A stretch of 64,000 nucleotides of DNA from Ctena decussata (taxonomy: Eukaryota; Mollusca; Bivalvia; Lucinida; Lucinidae), in the NCBI GenBank assembly GCA_963989385.1, contig OZ022502.1:1642501-1706500 (forward strand), given 5' to 3'. The position numbers and the translations under genes were made by a program. How positions within the stretch are numbered: position 1 is the first letter of the stretch; every line of letters starts with the position of its first letter. Of this stretch, positions 1 through 9,773 are shown in pieces. The notes below the pieces were generated by a model that was not told the origin of the DNA, did no database searches, and saw only the letters and a program-made list of their open reading frames with translations.

Positions 1-120
1 AGATAGATAGATAGATAGATGGATAGACAGACAAACAGACATACAGACAGACTTATAGACAGCTAGACAGATAGATAGATAGATAGACAGACAAACAGAC
101 ATACAGACAGACTTACAGAC

Positions 121-156
<36 letters not shown>

Positions 157-218
157 GGATAGAAATATAGATGGGGTTTATTTCGATATAATTTCCGTAG
201 ATAGATAAGGCGATTTAG

Positions 219-284
<66 letters not shown>

Positions 285-317
285 GCAGACGGACAGCTTA
301 ATAGATAGATAGATATG

Positions 318-369
<52 letters not shown>

Positions 370-384
370 CGGACGGACGGATAC

Positions 385-437
<53 letters not shown>

Positions 438-521
438 CGGACGGACGGACGGATAGATAGATAGTTAGATAGAGACAGATAAATAGATAGATTGTTAGAC
501 GGACGGACGGACGGTTGGGTC

Positions 522-586
<65 letters not shown>

Positions 587-1084
587 GTATATAGACTGGG
601 ATGCTGGCAGGCAGGTAGATAGATAGATAGATAGATAGATAGATATATAGATAGAAAGTATGTATGTAGGTAGGTAAATAGGTAGGTAGGTAGGTAGGTA
701 GGTAGGTGGGTAGGTATGTATGTAGGTAGGAAGTAAGGTGGGTAGGCAGGCAGGCAGGCAAACAGGGAGGCTGGCAGGCATGTAGGTAGGTACTTAGGTA
801 GGTGGGTAGGTGCACTTCGTCTTAATATGCATTTTAACAAATTATTAACTTCGATTTAATACACAATTTTATTTGCCAATAATAGATAGATAGATAGATA
901 AGTAGGTAGGCAGTCAGGCAGGCAGTCAGGTAGGCAGACAGGTGGGCTGGCAGGCAGGTAGGTAAGTAGATAGGAAGGTAAAAAGGTAGTAGTGGTGGCA
1001 CTTCGACTTAATATGCATTTTTAACAAATTTTTAACTTCGACTTAATACACATTTGTATTCGCAAATAATAAAGAGGACCAGGG

Positions 1085-1118
<34 letters not shown>

Positions 1119-1357
1119 CAGGGAGGCTGGAAGACAGGCAGGTAGGTAGGCATGTTTACAGACAGATAGATAGATATATAGATAGATATATAGTAGGTAG
1201 GTAGGTAGGTAGGTAGGTAGGCTTGTAGGTGGGTAGGTTGGTACTTAGGTAGGAAGGAAGGTAGGTGCACTTTGTCTTAATATGCATTTTCAACAAATTA
1301 TTAACTTTGACTTAATACATATTGTTTCGCCAATAATAGATAGATTTATAGACAGAC

Positions 1358-1411
<54 letters not shown>

Positions 1412-2354
1412 GCAGTCAGACAGGCAAACAGGGGGTTGACAAGCAGGTAGGTAGGCTTGTAGGTAGGTAGGTAGGTAGGTAGGTAGAAAGGTGGGTAGGC
1501 AGTTAGGTAGGAAGGTAGGTAGGTGGGTAGGTAGGTAGGCAAAATAGGTAGGTAATGCCAGTTCGACTTTATATGCATTTTTAACAAATTACTAACTTCG
1601 ACTTAATACACATTTCTATTCGCGAATAATAAAGAGGACCAGGGGATAGATAGATAGATAGCTAGATAGATAGATAGATAGATAGATAGATCGTAGGTAG
1701 GTACGTAGGTAGGCAGGCAGACAGGGAGGCTGGAGGGCAGGTAGGTAGGCTGTTAGGTAGGTAGGTAGGTAGGTAGGTAAGTAGGTAGGTAGGCAGACAG
1801 GTAGTCAGGCAGGCAGACATGAAGGCTGGAGCGCTGGAGGGCAGGTAGGTAGGCTGTTAGATAGGAAGGTAGGTAAGTAGGTAAGTAGGTAGGTAGGTGG
1901 GAAGGTAGGTGGGTAAATAGGTAGGTAGTGGCACTTCGGCTTAATATACATTTTTAACAAATTATTACATTCGACTTAATAAACATTTTTATTCGCCAAT
2001 AATAAACAGGACCAGGGGATAGATTGATAGATAGATAGATAGATAGATAGATAGGTAGATAGATGGGTCGGTAGGTAGGTAGGCAGGCAGACAGACAGAC
2101 AGGGAGGCTGCCAGGCAGGTAGCTAGGCTGGTAGGTAGTTAGGTAATTAGGTAGGTTGGTTGGTTGGTAGGTAGGTAGGTAGGTAGGTAGGTAGGTAGGG
2201 AGGTAGGCAGGCAGACAGGTAGTCTGGCAGGCAGGTAGGTAGGTAGGTAGGTAAATAGGGAGGTAGGTGGACTTCCACGTAATATGCATTTTTAACAAAT
2301 TATTAACTTCCGACTTAATACACATTTTTATTCGCCAATAATAAAGAGGACTAG

Positions 2355-2391
<37 letters not shown>

Positions 2392-2394
2392 GGA
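1..2394. repeat. GATA/GGTA composite satellite, type I core
   Basis: Runs of GATA, GGTA and CAGG/CAGA tetranucleotides alternate with a conserved core of about 90 bp. The core recurs near 815-880, 1000-1085, 1265-1340, 1555-1645, 1925-2015 and 2270-2350, so the higher-order period is about 180-350 bp. Each core has two TTCGACTTAATA motifs about 35-40 bp apart, then TTCGCCAATAATA, and often AAAGAGGACCAGGGG just before the next GATA run. All units face the same way. Long open frames rich in Tyr-Leu-Ser-Ile come only from the tetranucleotide repeat and are not genes. Confidence 0.93.
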
Positions 2395-2396
2395 TA

Positions 2397-2845
2397 CAGG
2401 TCCGTTTTAAAAATAATCTACCCCTGCAATGTTGGATATTAAATTGCACCCTTTGCCTGCATTGCATCGGTTATTGCCGAATTTTTATTAAACTAGCAAA
2501 AATGAAACGTCTACAATCTGTTATCATGCATATGTGTATTACAGTTGTAGTTGGTCAATTCAGATCATAAAAATTCCTGACCGAATGGGAGGCTGCTTTT
2601 GAAGTATACCGAACCTTAAGCAGATTTTAACTCCATTTTTTCAAGTTATTCCGACGGGTGCAGTGTATGTAATGTAAAAAGTGGCAATGTCAGGCATGAC
2701 TGTCACGCATTGAGAACTACTAAAGAGGCATACAAAAATTCAATTTATTCCAAAATATCTGAAGTATAGAAAAGGCATGAATTACACCGACTGTCTAATG
2801 GATATGAAAATGAAAAATAAACTTGTAAAAGTAAACAGTCTTTAG
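2397..2845 (+). repeat. Left outer inverted arm of the Tc1/mariner-type element
   Basis: This segment is an inverted copy of about 7000-7443 at roughly 80% identity by eye. Shared landmarks are the end block with ACCCCTGCAAT, the block GAAGTATACCGAA, and CTACTAAAGAG. Similarity stops near 2845. The left arm then continues with unrelated sequence, while the right arm enters transposase-like sequence. Confidence 0.85.
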
Positions 2846-3604
2846 ATTGACTGCCTTGTACCCCGAAATCACGCTGGTCTGGCATTCAACACAGGCAACG
2901 AGGCAACGTACTTTAAAACACGATTATGTCGTATACTTCTTACATTTAATTTCAAACTATGATTCTTACGGACCCGGCAGTTGGTTAGACCTCTTAGTCA
3001 GACCAGATTTTCGAAGAAATTCCGTCTAGTATAAATGCAGTGCTTGAATAAGTTTTTTCACCAATTCGTTTGCTGGTCGTTGTAGCCCAAAAATTGTTTT
3101 CAAGCGTTTCTTAAATATGCATATCAATTCAGTAAAACTTTTGTGTCCTATTTCAAGAGAAGGGGGTCGGATGGTCCGTGAGACTATACTTCTGAAACAA
3201 ACTTATCCTGATGAGGAGAACCAGCAGGTTCCTTGTACGTTGTCTTCGTTGCCTGTGTTGAATGCCAGACCAGTGTGGAAATTACAGTGTGCTTTCTCTG
3301 GCATTCATTGCAATTGCCAGTTTATTCAGGGTCACTGAGGTGAATTTATCATTCGAAATTATACAGTCTGGCCCACACCCTTTCTTTTGAATGTTTTCAC
3401 TGCTCTTAAAGGAACTCACTTTTATGTATTCGATTAAAACTTTCAGACACCAAGAGAGAGAGAGAGAGAGAGAGAGAGGATATTAAATTGTGTACACCTT
3501 GTCTGTCAGAATTGTGTCATTCGTGTCATTAGAATGTTTGTGTATCACGTGTTAGTATTGGGTAGGTCTTCCTTTTGCCTTAAACTGTTAAATGTTGCTT
3601 GCAC
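2846..3604. other. Arm insertion, no recognised gene
   Basis: Sequence present in the left arm with no counterpart in the right arm. It holds a GA microsatellite at about 3453-3478 and a short inverted pair of about 40 bp (about 2870-2912 and 3233-3280, sharing TCTGGCATTCAACACAGG and its complement). Open frames of 60 and 73 codons at 2847-3029 and 3117-3338 have no recognisable domain and are probably chance. Confidence 0.4.
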
Positions 3605-3850
3605 CCGTATCACAGTGTATAAGCGGACAGTTGCCAAATCGGAAGCGACAAGTGACTGTACACCCGAAAATCATTAGTGCGACATAAACAACTTGTGAGG
3701 TGAAACGGTCAAAAGCAGGCAAGTCCTTATCGAATTTGTTCTTTTAGATGTGGTTTTTGACATCGGGGAGAGAATTGGATGCACTTCACCTGTAGCATTG
3801 TCAGTTTGACATTCACCACCCAATAGGAGGGTAAGAACTTCTACTAGATT
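3605..3850 (+). repeat. Inner inverted arm (partner at 6600-6835)
   Basis: The block with GTGTATAAGCGGACAG, AATCATTAGTGCGACATAAA and ACATCGGGGAGAGAATTGGA reappears as its reverse complement at 6600-6835. It continues the long foldback structure of the element after the non-shared segments. Confidence 0.85.
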
Positions 3851-5078
3851 GAGTTTGATTTCAGAAGTCCAGTATGCTGTTTATATCTACCATAAATTTG
3901 CACAGATTAGCATGGCAGGCTCAATGATTTATTCGTAAGATTCGAAATAAATTGAAAATACTGAGTGTTTCTGAATTTTTCTGTGTGAAGAAAATCTACT
4001 TTGAATGTGTTTTCCAACAGGGTAAACTAATTACAATGGTCAGACTAGCAGCTTAAAAGATATGAAAACATATACAAACGGCACAATATTGTTACCTAGA
4101 TGTACATTGATACCCTATACTACCCTTCTACATCCTCTTTGCTCTCCCTAACCTAAATTACAATGTAGAATGTAGAACGAGGACGTGTGCTTGCATTAGG
4201 TGCGTAATGTGGGTGTAGTTTTTTTTGTGTGCTTTTTGTGTGTGTGTGTTTTTTTTTAATTCACGTCTACCCTATCTGTCTTTCCTTATTCCCCATCTCT
4301 TGGGAAACAGCTTAACGTGCCCACAGAAATATACCTGAATATGTGAGGTTATAACCAACGGTACTTGTCATTTATTGTCGGAGGAGAACTTACCTGTTAT
4401 TTGTTTCACTTGCTTAGATAGTCTAAGCTTGTATATGAACAGTTAACTGGCTCGTCATGACCTTAACTGTGCACCGGACCACTAACCCAAACAAAGAAAC
4501 AAACTCCCCATTTCTACCCCACCAGCCTCGCCCTGCCCTACCCTAAGCCTACCATTTAGCTTTACACTAACAAAATCACCCAATCAGACCGAAACTACCC
4601 AGGACCGAAAAGATCCGAGTTTCTTTACAAAAACAGGAAAGGTATAGATCCGACGACAGAGTCCTGGTGTACACCTACAACGTCATGAACTTTGTAGAAT
4701 TGGCCATTCAATATAACGCTGCTTAAATACTACCGAATTTCTTAAAATGCTTAAATGCTAATGCAGGCATCATTAAATAACGTGTATTCTTTTTTGTTTT
4801 TGTTTGACAGTAAACAGCTGATGTCATGTCGGGGCGGTGAAATATCCTGAAACAAAAAGCAAACATGCACCATGACGAACATTAGACACAGTAATTAATG
4901 TAATGTGTGAGTTTTGACCAATGACCATCGATTTTCTGAGACATAGCACTGAGTTTGTCTTCACAGACACAGAATTTGCTTAGAAAGATGATCGACTAAT
5001 AATAATTAAGGTCAAAATATATTTTTACAGGTATGGGGTGGTTGGGGTTTACATGTAGCTTTCTTTACTTTTTATTGT
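3851..5078. other. Element interior, no gene seen
   Basis: AT-rich sequence with no convincing open frame on either strand. A T/GT-rich stretch lies near 4219-4258. Near 4820-4850 a short GTCATGTCGGGGCGG resembles part of the tRNA-derived SINE seen intact at 52560-52834, so a SINE remnant is possible. Confidence 0.4.
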
Positions 5079-6047
5079 GTCCCCCAGGGAACTGTGCTTG
5101 GGCCATTGTTGTTCTCGTTGTGCATTAACGATATAACAGAAAATATTGACTCGGAATTAAGACTTTTCGCTGACGACTGTTTGCTATCGTGAAATCAGAG
5201 ATATTGAAGACACTGTGAAACTTCAGGAGGATATAGATCATTTAGGTGGTTGGGGCATGAGATTTCAACCTGTTAAATGCAATATAATGCAAATTACAAG
5301 GAAACGGATCAAGAAGATCAACGCTTCCTATACCTTAGAGGGAACGGTCCTCAGTAATGTAGAAACTATCAAGTATCTCGGCTTGACCATTACCAATAAT
5401 TTGAAATGGAACATACATGTCAGCAATATTTGCACAAATACTAATAGGACCTCGGCTTCCTCAGACGTAACTTGGCAGCATGTCCACAAGATGTTAAAGA
5501 GTCAGCATACAAGGGACTGGTGCGTCCAGTCCTGGAGTATGGCAGTTCAGTTTGGGACCCTCAAAGTATACTTCTTCAAGATTAACTTGAGAAGGTGCAG
5601 AAAAGGGCAGCTAGATTTGTAACGGGAAATGACACATATGGAACTGGGAGTATGACTGGCATTCTGAGAAACTTAAGTGGGAATCCCTGAAAAAGAGAAG
5701 GAAAAATAGTAGACTCATAATGCTTTACAAAGGTCTGAGTGGTGCAGCCAGTATACCCATAAATGACCTTGTTCCCCCAAGTAGGCGTACCAGGAATCAT
5801 CATTCCCTGACATTTCAAACCCCGTTGGCTGAGACTGACATTTACAAGTCCAGTTTCTTCCCCCCAGACTATTAAAGATTGGAATTCCCTGGACGATACA
5901 CTTATTTCAGCTGCTGAGGGTGCAGAGGATTCAGTAACTAAGTTTACTTCTCTTATAAGGGCTAGGGACTAGCTTCCCTGATTCACAGGTCCTGGTGAAT
6001 GATTGTCTTTGGACGCATCACCAGTAAACAATTCTGATTCTGATTGC
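5079..6047 (+). pseudogene. 5'-truncated non-LTR retrotransposon (LINE) reverse transcriptase, C-terminal part
   Basis: The sequence starts inside the reverse transcriptase domain with V-P-Q-G-T-V-L-G-P-L-L-F and reaches the catalytic F-A-D-D box at about 5164-5178. A two-base deletion just after the box shifts frame into the stretch ending V-E-T-I-K-Y-L-G-L-T-I-T and then the thumb-like L-E-Y-G-S-S-V-W-D-P region. More frameshifts and stops follow. The 3' end carries repeats of TTCTGA, the usual kind of tail for a LINE of this type (CR1/Jockey-like). It is truncated at the 5' end and dead. It lies inside the Tc1/mariner-type element, so it inserted later or travelled with it. Confidence 0.88.
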
Positions 6048-6600
6048 ATTGATGGTTTCTTAAACGGTACCGGAAGCCAGAAAATGCGAATTTCTGAAAA
6101 CCAGTAGCGCATCATAAAAGCGGTACGCGGCTAGGTCACAATTTCGATTGAAATGTTGACAGAGAAAAACTTAGCCATATGATCATTTTTTTTATCAAGA
6201 AATGCTTGATAGCCTTCTCCCCAAATAATTTTCCCAGTGAAACGATCCAAAACGATATTTCTATTACCTTTTTCAAGCATTTGTTGAAAATGATCGTCTT
6301 GAATGTGAAAATATAATCACAACTAGTCGGACAGTTTTTGTTTCTTGATATGTCGCTAATGATTAGGTACAGTTGTCACTAGTCGGACAGCCGAATGAGA
6401 CGAATGTGTGCGATTCAGGAGGCAATATATTTGTTTACAGTAATGTTTCGATGGATTCAGCTATTGGATATCACAGGATAAAGATGTAGCAATGATTTTA
6501 TGTTAGTTTTAACAGAAATTATGACATAATTCTAGTCTTTTTAGTCCCGATTGTCTGCGTCGATCGACAGAAGATAAAGCAAAACTGGTGATTAAGCAGG
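6048..6600. other. Element interior, no gene seen
   Basis: No coding sequence recognised. The motif ACTAGTCGGACAG occurs twice, near 6320 and 6378. The segment joins the LINE tail to the right-hand inverted arm. Confidence 0.4.
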
Positions 6601-6835
6601 AAAACTTGATTTTTACACAGAGATTGGGTGGTGATATGTCAAATTGACAATGCTACAGGTGAAGTACATCTAATTCTCTCCCGATGTCGAAAACCGCATC
6701 TAAAATAACAAAGAACTTACCTGCTTTTGACCGTTTCAACTCACAAGTTGTTTATGTCGCACTAATGATTTTCGGGTGTAGTCAATTGTCGCTTCCGATT
6801 TGGTGACTGTCCGCTTATACACTGTGCGTATTGTA
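6600..6835 (-). repeat. Inner inverted arm (partner at 3605-3850)
   Basis: Reverse-complement partner of 3605-3850, with landmarks TGTCCGCTTATACACTGTG and ATGTCGCACTAATGATTTTC. Together with 7000-7443 it forms the right side of the foldback. Confidence 0.85.
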
Positions 6836-6929
6836 TTAAATCGTACAGTTGCATTAATATATTCCTGTTAATAGAATACCAAACAGAGACTATGCGTGTC
6901 CATAAAGTTCTTTTACAATTTGGCTTTTT

Positions 6930-6998
6930 TCATGTTTTCTTTAATAATGTCCTCCTTTCTTCAATTGGATTTAAGTCCTTGGAATTTCGAGGGCAATC
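6930..6998 (-). pseudogene. Tc1/mariner transposase remnant
   Basis: On the minus strand this short frame reads D-C-P-R-N-S-K-D-L-N-P-I-E-E, a near match to the conserved Tc1-family catalytic stretch (N-S-P-D-L-N-P-I-E), which carries one of the DDE/D acidic residues. The frame is closed by TAA just upstream and TGA ten codons after the motif, so only a fragment survives. It lies where the right inverted arm departs from the left one. Confidence 0.72.
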
Positions 6999-6999
6999 T

Positions 7000-7443
7000 T
7001 AAACTTTTACTCCATTATAAGCTAGATTCATTTTCAAATCCATTAAACAATGGGTGAATTTAATCATTCTTTCTATACTTAAGATTTTTTGTGATTCAAA
7101 TGAAATTTTGTATGTCTCTTTAGTAGTTGTCATTGCATAACAGTCATGCCAGATATTGGCATTTTTCACATTACATACAGCGCACTAATCGGAATTACTT
7201 GAAAAATGGAGTTGAAACCTGCTTAAAATTCGGTATACTTCAAAGGCAGCCTCAGGTTCGGCCAGGATCCTCATTATCTAAATAAACCAACTAACATTTT
7301 ATTAAATATATACATATAAACAAATTGTAGAAGGCTCATGTCAGCCAGCTCAATAACCATTCGACACTAACCCATACAGTGCAGGAAAAAATGCAATTTA
7401 TTGTGCCATATTGCAGGGGTATATTATTTTTGAAACAGACCTG
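7000..7443 (-). repeat. Right outer inverted arm of the Tc1/mariner-type element
   Basis: Reverse-complement partner of 2397-2845, ending GACCTG next to TA and then GATA repeat. Confidence 0.85.
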
Positions 7444-7445
7444 TA

Positions 7446-7816
7446 AATAGATAGATAGATAGATAGATGGATAGATAGATAGCTAAAACAGATAGATAGA
7501 TAGACAGATAGATAGATAGACGGACGGACGGACAGATCGTTTGTCAGATAAATAGATAAGTAGATAGATAAGGAGATAGACAGGGAGGCTGGCAGGCAGG
7601 TAGGAAGGTAGATAGATAGATAGGAAGGTAGGTAGGTAGGTAGGAAGGTAAGTAGGCAGGCAGACTGGGAGGCTGGCAGGCAGGTAGGTAGGTAGGTTGG
7701 CTGGTAGGTAGGTACTTAGGTAGGTAGGTAGGCAGGTGCACTTCGTCATAATATGCATTTTAACAAATTATTAATTTCGACTGAATACACATTTTTATTT
7801 GCCAATAATAGTTGAT

Positions 7817-7854
<38 letters not shown>

Positions 7855-8148
7855 GTAGGAAGGTAGGCAGTCAGGCAGGCAGTCAGATAGATAGATAGAT
7901 AGATAGATATAGATAGATCGTAGGTAGGAAGGTACGTAGGTAGGCAGTCAGGCCGGGAGGCCAGTAGGTAGGTTGTTAGGTAGGTAGATAGGTAAGCAGG
8001 TAGGTAGACAGGCAGGTATGTACGTAGGTAGGTAGGTAGGTAGGTAAAAAGGTAGGTAGTGGCAATTCGACTTTATATGCATTTTTAACAAATTATTAAC
8101 TTCGACTTAATATACATTTTTATTCGCAAATAATAATGAGGACCAGGG

Positions 8149-8196
<48 letters not shown>

Positions 8197-8211
8197 CGGA
8201 GGATGGCAGGC

Positions 8212-8242
<31 letters not shown>

Positions 8243-8513
8243 CAGAAGGATAGGCAGGGTTTTGATTTCGACTTCAAACACATATTTTCCATATTGAAAT
8301 GAATATCAGGTTACTGAATAAATTCAATTCAATTCAATTCTTTATTCAGATTGCCAAATACATTTTAGCGCATCTACAACATATCATAGAAACAAGATAA
8401 ATAGATAGATTGATAGATACAGAGATAGATATATAGATAGATGGGGTGTGATTTTGACTTAAACATATTTTCCGTCATGAAATGAATATCAGGTAGATTG
8501 CAGGATACATAAC

Positions 8514-8550
<37 letters not shown>

Positions 8551-8913
8551 CGAAAAAAGGAAAGGCAGTGTTTGATTTCGACTTTATACACATATTTTTC
8601 CGTATTGAAATGAAGGTATCTGAATAGATAGATAGATAGATAGATAGATAGGGATGCTGGCAGGCAGGTAGGTAGGTAGGTAGGTAGATAGATAGATAGA
8701 TAATAGTTAGGTAGGTAGGTAGGTAGGTATGTATGTAGGTAGGTAGGAAGGTAGGTAGGCAGGCAGGCAGACAGTGATGCTGGCAGGCAGTTGGTAGGTA
8801 GGAAGGCGGGAAGGTAGGTAGGTAGGTACTTAGGTAGGTAGGTGCACTTCGTCTTAATATGCATTTTAAAAAATTATTAACTTCGACTTAATACCCATTT
8901 TTATTTGCCAATA

Positions 8914-8950
<37 letters not shown>

Positions 8951-9199
8951 CATGCAGGTAGGCAGTCTGGCAGGCAGACAGGGAGGCTGGCAGGTAGGTA
9001 AATAGGTAGTAGTTGCACTTCGACTTAATATGCACTTTAACAAATAATAAACTTCGACTACACATTTTTATTCGCAAATAATAAAGAGGACCAGGGGATA
9101 GATAGATAGATAGATAGATTTTGACTTAAATGTATTTTCCGTAATGAAATGAATATCGGGCAGCTGAATAGATATTAAGATTGCAGGATATATAGATAC

Positions 9200-9251
<52 letters not shown>

Positions 9252-9430
9252 GGAAGCTGGCAGGCAGATAGATAGAAATATACATGGGGTTTTATTTCGA
9301 CATTATAGACATATTTTCCGTAGATAGATAAGGCGATCAATAGATCGACAGATAAATAAATAGATAGATAGATAAATACAATGTAAATAGAAAGTAGAAA
9401 GATTTCGACTTAATACACATATTTTCCGTA

Positions 9431-9464
<34 letters not shown>

Positions 9465-9691
9465 GGGGTTTGATTTTGACTAAAATATATTTTCCGTATA
9501 GAAATGAATATCAGGCAGCTGAATAGATATTAAGATTGCAGGATAGATCGATAGATAAATATATATATAGATAGATGGATAGAAAGAAAGATAGATAGGT
9601 AGGTAGACAGGTAGTTAGAGAGGATAGGCAGGGTTTTGATTTCGACTTCATATACATATTTTCCATATTGAAATGAATATTAGCTCACTGA

Positions 9692-9741
<50 letters not shown>

Positions 9742-9773
9742 GGGGTTTTGATTTTGACTTAAACATATTTTCC
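7446..9773. repeat. GATA/GGTA composite satellite, transition from type I to type II core
   Basis: Continuation of the array cut at 2394. Type I cores occur near 7735-7810, 8060-8140, 8845-8910 and 9015-9090. From about 8250 on, a second core type appears: ATTTCGACTT, an ACATATTTTCC block, AATGAATATCAGG, CTGAATAGATATTAAG and ATTGCAGGATAG. Both types share TTCGACTTAATACACAT, so they look like divergent forms of one unit. The array stops at 9773, where a stem-loop element is inserted inside a core. Confidence 0.92.
8311..8400 (-). mobile_element. LINE 3' tail fragment
   Basis: AATTC repeats (8313-8340) next to TTTATTCAGATTGCCAAATA look like the reverse complement of a non-LTR retrotransposon 3' end with a GAATT-type tail. 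Only about 90 bp are present, set within GATA satellite, so this is a severely 5'-truncated insertion. Confidence 0.5.

Larger units (their letters stand above)
2397..7443. mobile_element. Tc1/mariner-type element with long inverted arms, inserted in the GATA satellite
   Basis: The element begins CAGGTC and ends GACCTG, flanked on both sides by TA inside GATA repeat. The outer about 445 bp at each end are inverted copies (2397-2845 against about 7000-7443), and a second inverted pair lies at 3605-3850 and 6600-6835. The right arm holds a decayed Tc1-type transposase motif (6930-6998, minus), which supports the superfamily. The arms differ by unrelated sequence at 2846-3604 and 6836-7000, and a truncated LINE sits inside. 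TA duplication and the D-L-N-P-I-E motif are family hallmarks. No intact transposase is present, so this copy is non-autonomous. Confidence 0.8.

Noticed and set aside
63..2325. Several long open frames rich in Tyr, Leu, Ser, Ile, Pro and Thr
   Set aside because: They are translations of GATA/GGTA repeats in frames that happen to lack stops. No start context, splice sites or domain.
3205..3240. CTGATGAG followed by a short stem, as in a hammerhead ribozyme
   Set aside because: The GAAA core and the third stem are absent, so the motif is too short to count.
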